A DNA stretch of 64,000 bases from Tigriopus japonicus (Eukaryota; Arthropoda; Copepoda; Harpacticoida; Harpacticidae), in the NCBI GenBank assembly GCA_010645155.1, contig CM021317.1, positions 162,368 to 226,367 on the forward strand, written 5' to 3'. A program made the translations under genes and the position numbers. Under the pieces are notes generated by a model. That model was given only the letters and a program-made list of their open reading frames with translations, did not search any database and was not told the DNA's origin. This document shows, piece after piece, positions 57,077 through 64,000 of this stretch; the stretch's first letter is position 1, and every line of letters starts with the position of its first letter.

Positions 57077-60000
57077 TGTAGGCAGTATGTCCATGTAAGT
57101 AGAAATCTAGAGCATCTTTGTCGTCGGTGGCAATGCTGCGGGGGTCTGGGCGAGACTGCAAATGATATTTCAAGTGATTTTGACTGACTGCAACACCTCA
57201 ACACGTTAAATAGACGATCCGAGCTTTCTGATGGCCGTGTGCCACAAAGACAGTCTCGTACAAGGTACCTACAAACATCTCTCGAATTCATTCGCTCACT
57301 CGATCTCTCGATTACTCGCGTGTGTTCCCAGGAAGAAGTCAAATTCGACTAAGACTTTGTGGAACAACAAGGATTCCGAACGTAGCAAATTGTGTCTTTG
57401 TCAAAGCTTCCACAGAAATCCAAGCAACATTCAACACAACGACTCTCATCAATCAGAGTGATGATTTGAATGTCCCTGATATTTCCACAAAATGGGAGTG
57501 TGTTCCATTCCCCCTAAATTGAGAGTCTGAGATGCAGTAAAATAGCTATTTCTTTAATGGACCCAACGTGTTGCAATAACAACAAAAACATAAAAGTGAT
57601 AAAACGCAAATTAGCTTTGACCTTAACGAACTTACGGACACCTCTAACCTCGAAATTAAAATAAGTACCGAACAGGACCGATGTGCAAAAAGAGGAAAGC
57701 CGACATTTTCGGCATCGTATTCAGCACTTATTCTAGATATGGATACTATAAATGCGAGTACAATGTTCAATTCTTTCCCCATTCTTTCCCCCACTCTCCT
57801 GGCCTTTGCTCTGCCTTTGAGAAGGCAGGCTATGAAGCAACTTAAGAACTGAGTAAGTAACAGAAACAAATTTATGCCCAAAATTCGCCTTCTCCATCCA
57901 CAATCCTACTAGGAGATGAGAGGGGAAGCGAGACAAGACAGACATCAAGCGTTGGAGTAGTTCAATGACTGACTCGGAAAAAGATAGCAAAAACTGTCTC
58001 TCCTTCTCTCTCCGAACAACTCGTCCGCACCTTTCTAACTGAACGAATTGATCCATTCTCTCTGCCTGCCCCCAGCTAGGCATTTTGAGTCGAATTGAAA
58101 AGTCTTTGTTTGGATGAGTGTGAATCATAATGTTCGAGCGAAATTTGGACCATTGTCTCAACCCACGAACATGACAAATGATACTACAAAATCCCATTCT
58201 TTAAGCGTTTAATAAATCCAGTTTTGCGAGGGAGAACCAGTTATGAGTGGCAGGGTTCGTCGGATTATTGAAAGTGCTCAAATTTGATCATGAACTCGAC
58301 ATAAACAATCCTCATGACGGCCTAGCTGGTTCGATTCATTTCGGAATGGTTTTGGCACTTAGCTGAATACAATGGTTAGTGGTGCTCACTCTATTCTTTT
58401 GATTTAATCATTACTTGAATACCATTTATGAATGGCGTGGGTAGATGACTTCGATGGATCAACTCAACAACCGACAAACTGTGGAAACCAGTTTCGTGGT
58501 AAATCACACATAAAGCCATATTTCAATCAAGAACTACATGCATATGCTCTCAAAGCAATTGCGTCTACACACGTTCAATTTTACTCTCGATTGATGCCAA
58601 ACAACATCTCCTAAACCAAAGATGACTCAAGTCTATTCAGTTGTTCTTCCCTAAACGAAAAAGTAATAAAAACCAAGCCCCATTATCACTGGTCATGCTA
58701 AAGTAATCGTGTTGAAGCTTGTTTTTGAATTCGGTTACCACTACCATGAGCACATTTGTGACCCCCTACGTAATAATAGTTACTCGCACCCCGCTTGAAT
58801 AGGCGAAGACGGAGAAGAAGCGTCCCTTTTTGGAACCTCGGCGTCATAGGATGGCTGTGCTGTCCTGTGTAACAGTTTACCGCACATCACTACATATATA
58901 ACAACTTCTGAATGTATGTATGGTGGTGGTCATGAGGGTGGAGGCGAGGGAGAGAGAGACACAGAGAGTAAGAAAGAAAGAGGGGAGAAAGACCACAGCA
59001 GCCAGATTGGCTAACAACAACAACATAACATCGGGAGCAGCTTGGAGGGACAGCTTTGCACCTCTTGTTCGATCTTTCTTTGGAAGATGTGACTAGGGGT
59101 CGAACCTTTCGATTCCAAATGAGTGGTGAATCATCATCGTTCTCAGCCCTGGTGATTTGAGGGATGGCTTTCACTTTATTGCTCAGACGAAGCGAGTTCA
59201 GAAGTGGGAACAAAGAGCCCAAACTGCTATCTGACTCATTCAATTTGGACTGTATGCATAGGTACAAGTGCGATATATATGAGATGCTAGCGAGCGTGCT
59301 CTCACCATCAGGATATCCTTTGATGCTTTGCATGTAAATCTATGAGGAAGGTAGTACACCAAAGTTAAGTAGAACCCCGGACAAAAAGGTACAGGGTACG
59401 ATATCAATGACAATGGCAATCGCTCTCCCTTTTTCAAATTGGAAAAAATGCCTCCATGAAAAGCGTTCCAACCCCAACCCTTCATAAGTGCATGGTGAGC
59501 GGATCAAATAACTCGGGGAAAGTAAGTTTTACGAAAGGAGGGAGGGACAACAACTAAAGCCATTTATAGAACAAGCACATCCGTGAATGAGGTATAAACT
59601 GCATTCATTTCATTGGTGGCAGAATCGCCGTTCTCATCAACGATTCGAATTCGTTTGTTTGTAAAAACGTTCCATTTCGCGTTCCATCTTCAAAACCAAA
59701 CATAAATGTGATGAATGGTGAATGTGAATGCCCAATATGACTACGGATGTGGCGGTCCAAATGAAAGAATTGTCCAAGGCCTCTTGCTTCCTTCCTGCCA
59801 TCCGTGTTCCCTCTGGGTTTGGTTGGTTCATAGTGGAGTGAGTGGCTTGACATAAAAGCTTGGGTGTCGTCGTACTCCTCTTCATCGTCGTTCACTCGTT
59901 GTCGTTTGTCCCCTTGACTTGAAGCGAAACCGGTGGACAGAGCAGATTCAAAAGAAGGCCAAAGTCTGGCAGTAAACAGGAATGTATTGGTAGTTCACCG

Positions 60001-60449
60001 AGTGGTGTCCTGTCCGCACACTGGTTGTAGAGCACAATAAAGGCCGTTCGTTTGAGGAAGCGGGGCGAACGAAGGACGACCGACGGCAGAGGGACAAGAT
60101 GAGGATGAAGAGAGAGGGGAAGAAAAAGAAACCGAAACCGAAAGACGAGTGTCGTTGGCAGATGAAGGACTACACTGGAAGAAGAAGGCTTCATGGTGTA
60201 ATCTTTGGTCTACATGCTCCTCAAGCATTTCTATCACTGTTGATGTGCGAAAAGGAAAGCCATATATTTGACTGTGAAAAGGAAGGGGGAGCAGGCTACA
60301 TCAAGGTTCAACGGCACTCCACGAAAGCTCTTGTTTGAGAGCCCGTTCATTCCAGAATTCAGGCCAAATGGTGGAAATTGGAAAGAAAGGAAGAAGGAAA
60401 AAGAACGGGGGCCTTGCCTTTGGCAGGTCACCGGGATTACTAAAAAGTA

Positions 60450-60488
60450 CCAACAACAGCAACAGCAACAACAACAACAACAACAACG
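60450..60488. repeat. (CAA/CAG)n microsatellite
   Basis: CAACAACAGCAACAGCAACA continuing as CAA units. In one plus frame this gives a run of about 12 glutamines, but that frame has no ATG start and no other sign of being a gene. Confidence 0.85.
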
Positions 60489-62610
60489 GTTGGAGCAAGA
60501 AAGGCGGTGAGCAAAGATAGCGGCGATTTTATGCCTCTTCGAGACGTTGAGGATCATCAAGAACATTCTCCTGGCAGATAGCTGAGGACGAGCCCTATTT
60601 AAGATGTATATCACGGCGATTATGGTTTTCTCGTTAATCCCAATACACAAAGGTACAGGAGGATCGGTCCAGTTCATTCCTCGTGTCCTGATTGGATTAT
60701 CCTCATACTGGATCGCTTACTACATGGCCAATCACTTGATTGTTTTGATCCTCCCTCTGGAAGAAGAGAGGGAAGCAGTAGCACGCAATTTATAGTTTGT
60801 ACATGCACACATACATTCACAATAGTATATGTTTCCCTGATCGGTTAATCCACAAGGGAATTGAGCAAATACGAAAAATATTCCAGGCCCAACCTCGATG
60901 GCTCCAATGCCCAACGAGTTCATTTGACGTCCTCCTTTTCCCTCCCCAACTTGCTCTACTAGTTTTGGCCTGTCCTCCTGTGTATGTGTATGTGTGCGTG
61001 TGTGCGAGAATTGAGGTGAGAGTGTGCATGGAGTTCCAATGTTCCAAAAAAAAGAGGCTCACCATAGCCAATGGGATTGGAAGGCCCCGAGTTTGCTTGA
61101 TGGTTTTCCAGAGAGCAATTGGACTGGCCTTCAGCCACCACTCACTCGGTGATGGTACGTGGTACTAGTCGTGGTATGGTATTAGCAGAAGTAGCATATA
61201 CAACGGAAAGGCGAAGAAGGATCGAACGAACTATCAGCAGAAGGAGAAGGAGGGGGAAGAGAAAGAGAAGACCAAGAAGAAAGAGAACAAGCCAAAGTGG
61301 AACTGCGAAAGTGGCCAAAGTCAGCAGAGAAACGCCGCCCAATAACTCATGATTTAGAAAGAAACTTTGGACACTCTCTTTCTCGCTTCCTTCGCCAGCC
61401 ACCGCGGAAGCAGGAAGACCTTTAGGCTACCATCTCAAAAGCGAGTTTGCTCAGTGGGATTTGGTCTGCAACGTTTCAAAATGGCACAAATGCTGCTGCT
61501 GGTGCTGCTTTTTGCTTCAGTTGTTCCAACTTAGACATTCCAGGGTTCACGCCCTCCCCCCTTTTTTTCAACGTACACAAACTTAAACATTGAGTTTTTT
61601 CCTAGCAAGCTTTAGAATTCCATATCAGCTCTCCTAAGACCAGTTAGTCTGAAAACTTGATATTTCGGCACGTAATAAATAATACTTCACAAGAATTCTT
61701 CCATTTACCAGTAATGACAATGGAACATAATGTGTCAATTAAAATTACCTCTTAGGTGTCCCCTTCAAAAAATTGTGTCTTGTACTAGATCTAGGACCTT
61801 GAGACGAATTGTGAAACTATGCTACTGAAGGACCTCAATGACTCTAAGCTTACCGCCCTCTTCCTTCTTCCCTTCATTCCTTGAGTGTAAGTAGTGTATT
61901 GCCGAAGAGGCAACCTCTTTCCGAAATACTTGCTCCTCGTTTGGTTCTTACTTTTGGTTTCCGAAATACTGAAACTGACGGCAGTCCTGCTCGTCTTTTC
62001 TTGAATCTTGGAACACGAGGGAACAGAAATGGGGGGCACTATGGGTGGATGTGAGTGGGCAAGCAAGCGTCATCAAATGGTGTGTAGAAGAATATGTGTG
62101 TAAGAGCATTCGGATATGCAATATAGGAAACTTCATTTCTATGGAGAGAGGGCAGGCGAGGCCCCGAGAAACAGAGAGAGAGAAAAAGGAAGAAGAAGAA
62201 GGACGCTGCAGATCAAGGACTTTGGAGTTAAAAAAGCTCCTGAAGCCTTCGGCTCCTCCTTTCGTCTCGACTTGTTCCAGTATCCCCTACTCCATTCCAT
62301 CTCTGCACTACTGGTATATAAGAAAGAGAGAGAAAGAGACAAGGCTGTCGTGTGCCTAACTAGTCTTCAGAGAATCTATCCAGGAGTGTGTGTATGGATG
62401 GGTGTGTGTGTATGAGTGTTATGTGCCCAAGTCGTTGGAGCCTGATGGCCTTTGTTGGACTTAGCTATGGAAACTTTTTTTTATCAGTCGCGTGCTAAGG
62501 CTTTTCTGAAAAGCCTTTGAAGGACGAAACGGAGAATTGCGTGCTCTGATGGGGAAGAACACAAAATGAGCCCGGCCACGACTTCTACGTACTAGGTACC
62601 GTAGTCTATT

Positions 62611-62648
62611 CAACAACGTCAACGGCAACAGCAACAACAACAACAACC
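62611..62648. repeat. (CAA)n microsatellite, second site
   Basis: CAACAACGTCAACGGCAACA followed by CAACAACAACAACAAC. It is an imperfect relative of the tract at 60450. Confidence 0.8.
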
Positions 62649-64000
62649 ACTGCCACTACCAAGAGGAGCCCTTCTTTTCTGGCTCATTCGGTATTATTTT
62701 TGGATGAAGAAAGCCTCCTCTCATCTAAACTCTCACATGATACGCGTTTCGTGTCCCCAATCCCAGGTCTTGCCTGCTTCTGATCCAACTATCCAACCCA
62801 AATCATGCCTTTTCTTCCATCTCTTTGTTCCATTTGGAAATGGCCATGGAACGCTTGACAAGGTATACGTACATACAGTATGATATTCATTTCTCTAATA
62901 CGCTGCGAGCACAACCTCGGGGAGCTTGTTGGCACTTTGCATTCATTACGGTCTTAAAATTCCTTCAACTTTGTTTAATGCTATTGTCTCTAATGGGTAA
63001 TGGTTTCTTTCTATTCAAGGCATACACCTAGAAAGCTCTCGGAATCCTTAAAAAGCTCAATTATTTGTTATGACTAGTATCTTGGTTACTTTACTTCAAT
63101 TTGACAAGTGGTGAGGCGGTCTGAAGTTTGTGCGTTGGAGTTTAGAAAAGAAGCAACCAAGGCATTGTAGGCACTGAATCGATTTCGGACTTAATACCCA
63201 ATGGGTTCTCGTGTTCAATGAGTTGTTCTCCCTTGCAGTGCACAGTCCACTTCTGTCAAGTTGACAGCGATTATTATTAGTACCTGTTCTTTAAAGCCGT
63301 CCAAAGTGAACCCTCCTGTCTAACCAACTTATTGTGCGATGAGCACTGGCATAAATTGAAATCAATAATTCTGGCCTTTGACGAACACTTGGTGTGTGAC
63401 TAAAACATTGATTGCGTGGTAAAGACAGGCAAATACATTTCCGATTGAGAATGGTTGCCAGTACATTACGTCTGGAATGTCTGGTCTCATGAATGAATGA
63501 CCTTTAAGAGAGAGAGTCTCGTATCCTGACGTCACAAACTAGAATGAAGGTCGCACTGCAAACAGGACGTTCATATAAAGTATTTTGCATATCGGAAATT
63601 AGAGTGACACATTTCTTCTTCTTCAAGACGTTTATCTGACGATTTTTTAAAGAAAAAACGAACGAATAAAACTCGAAGTTAGGTAATATCCATTACTTTC
63701 ACAACATTTGGACTTAACAAATAACGGTTCCCTTAGGACCAAAAAGTTCCATTGATATGAGTAATTGACAATTTGTTTTTTAACGTGTACTTGCAGAACT
63801 CGGGAAACCCACAAAAACTTTTCAGGAAAGTATTCACACCAGACAGATGTCTCGACAAGGCTTTCCAAAGTAGCCTCTTCTTGCGGTAGACCCGGCTAAT
63901 GATTTGGTGGTTAAAAGTTCCTTCCAATCAACTAATTTGGAAAACCAAGTAAACCTTAATACATCAAATATAACGTGTTAAAAAGGAAGACGAGATTTAA

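Larger units (their letters stand above)
52189..64000. other. Gene-poor region, last part
   Basis: I find no recognisable gene. The stretch is marked by microsatellites and purine-rich or pyrimidine-rich tracts (for example 55097-55130 GA-rich, 55395-55435 GGA-rich, 61200-61300 GA-rich). ATG frames of up to 154 codons (58197-57733 minus, 59333-58890 minus) are within chance expectation and carry no domain. Confidence 0.4.

Noticed and set aside
57733..58197. 154-codon ATG frame on the minus strand
   Set aside because: About one frame of this length is expected by chance in 26 kb, and I see no domain or splice signal.
60234..60677. Minus-strand ORF with a poly-cysteine run
   Set aside because: The run is the reverse of the CAA/CAG microsatellite; the rest has no domain.

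Overview
The window looks like arthropod nuclear DNA, most probably a crustacean such as a copepod. That assignment is inference. It rests on animal-type genes with very short introns (about 55-80 bp) or none, degenerate CCTAA/TTAGG telomere-type repeats at an assembly gap, a Tc1/mariner-type element end, and intergenic DNA rich in microsatellites. The sequence is an assembly with two N gaps (10353-10365 and 20654-21155).

Layout. Positions 1-274 are the 3' end of a mariner-like element. Positions 1241-6020 (minus) hold the first three coding exons of an EF-hand mitochondrial carrier (SCaMC/SLC25A24 type), with a 4.2-kb first intron that carries an inverted repeat. Positions 7.5-31 kb form a dense housekeeping cluster: MFF, COQ3, an ERG28-like gene, DENND6, a C1orf131 homologue, histone H4, a six-finger C2H2 protein, a retinol-dehydrogenase-like SDR, FRA10AC1, a BTBD17-like BTB/BACK gene, GTF3C4, ATG3, ALYREF, ADCK5 and a small RRM/FoP-like protein. 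Positions 31-34.5 kb are repeat-rich, with an AT microsatellite and a 120-bp palindromic MITE-like element. LETMD1 and PTPA converge at 34.5-37.1 kb. From 37.1 to 64 kb (about 27 kb) I find no gene I can name. That stretch holds microsatellites, chance-like ORFs and a few weak exon candidates.

The most interesting theme is gene packing. Several same-strand neighbours are 13, 92, 152 and 205 nt apart. In three of these gaps an AATAAA of the upstream gene is followed 60-110 nt later by a splice-acceptor-like site that sits 1-15 nt before the next ATG. This is the arrangement expected of polycistronic transcription resolved by polyadenylation and spliced-leader trans-splicing. The genes do not form one pathway. 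They cover mitochondrial functions (SCaMC, MFF, COQ3, ADCK5, LETMD1), nuclear RNA and chromatin (C1orf131, H4, FRA10AC1, ALYREF, GTF3C4), and membrane traffic or autophagy (DENND6, ATG3).

Several open frames in this window begin at non-ATG codons. I moved the start to the first in-frame ATG where needed (ERG28-like, zinc-finger, BTBD17-like, GTF3C4 and ADCK5 genes).
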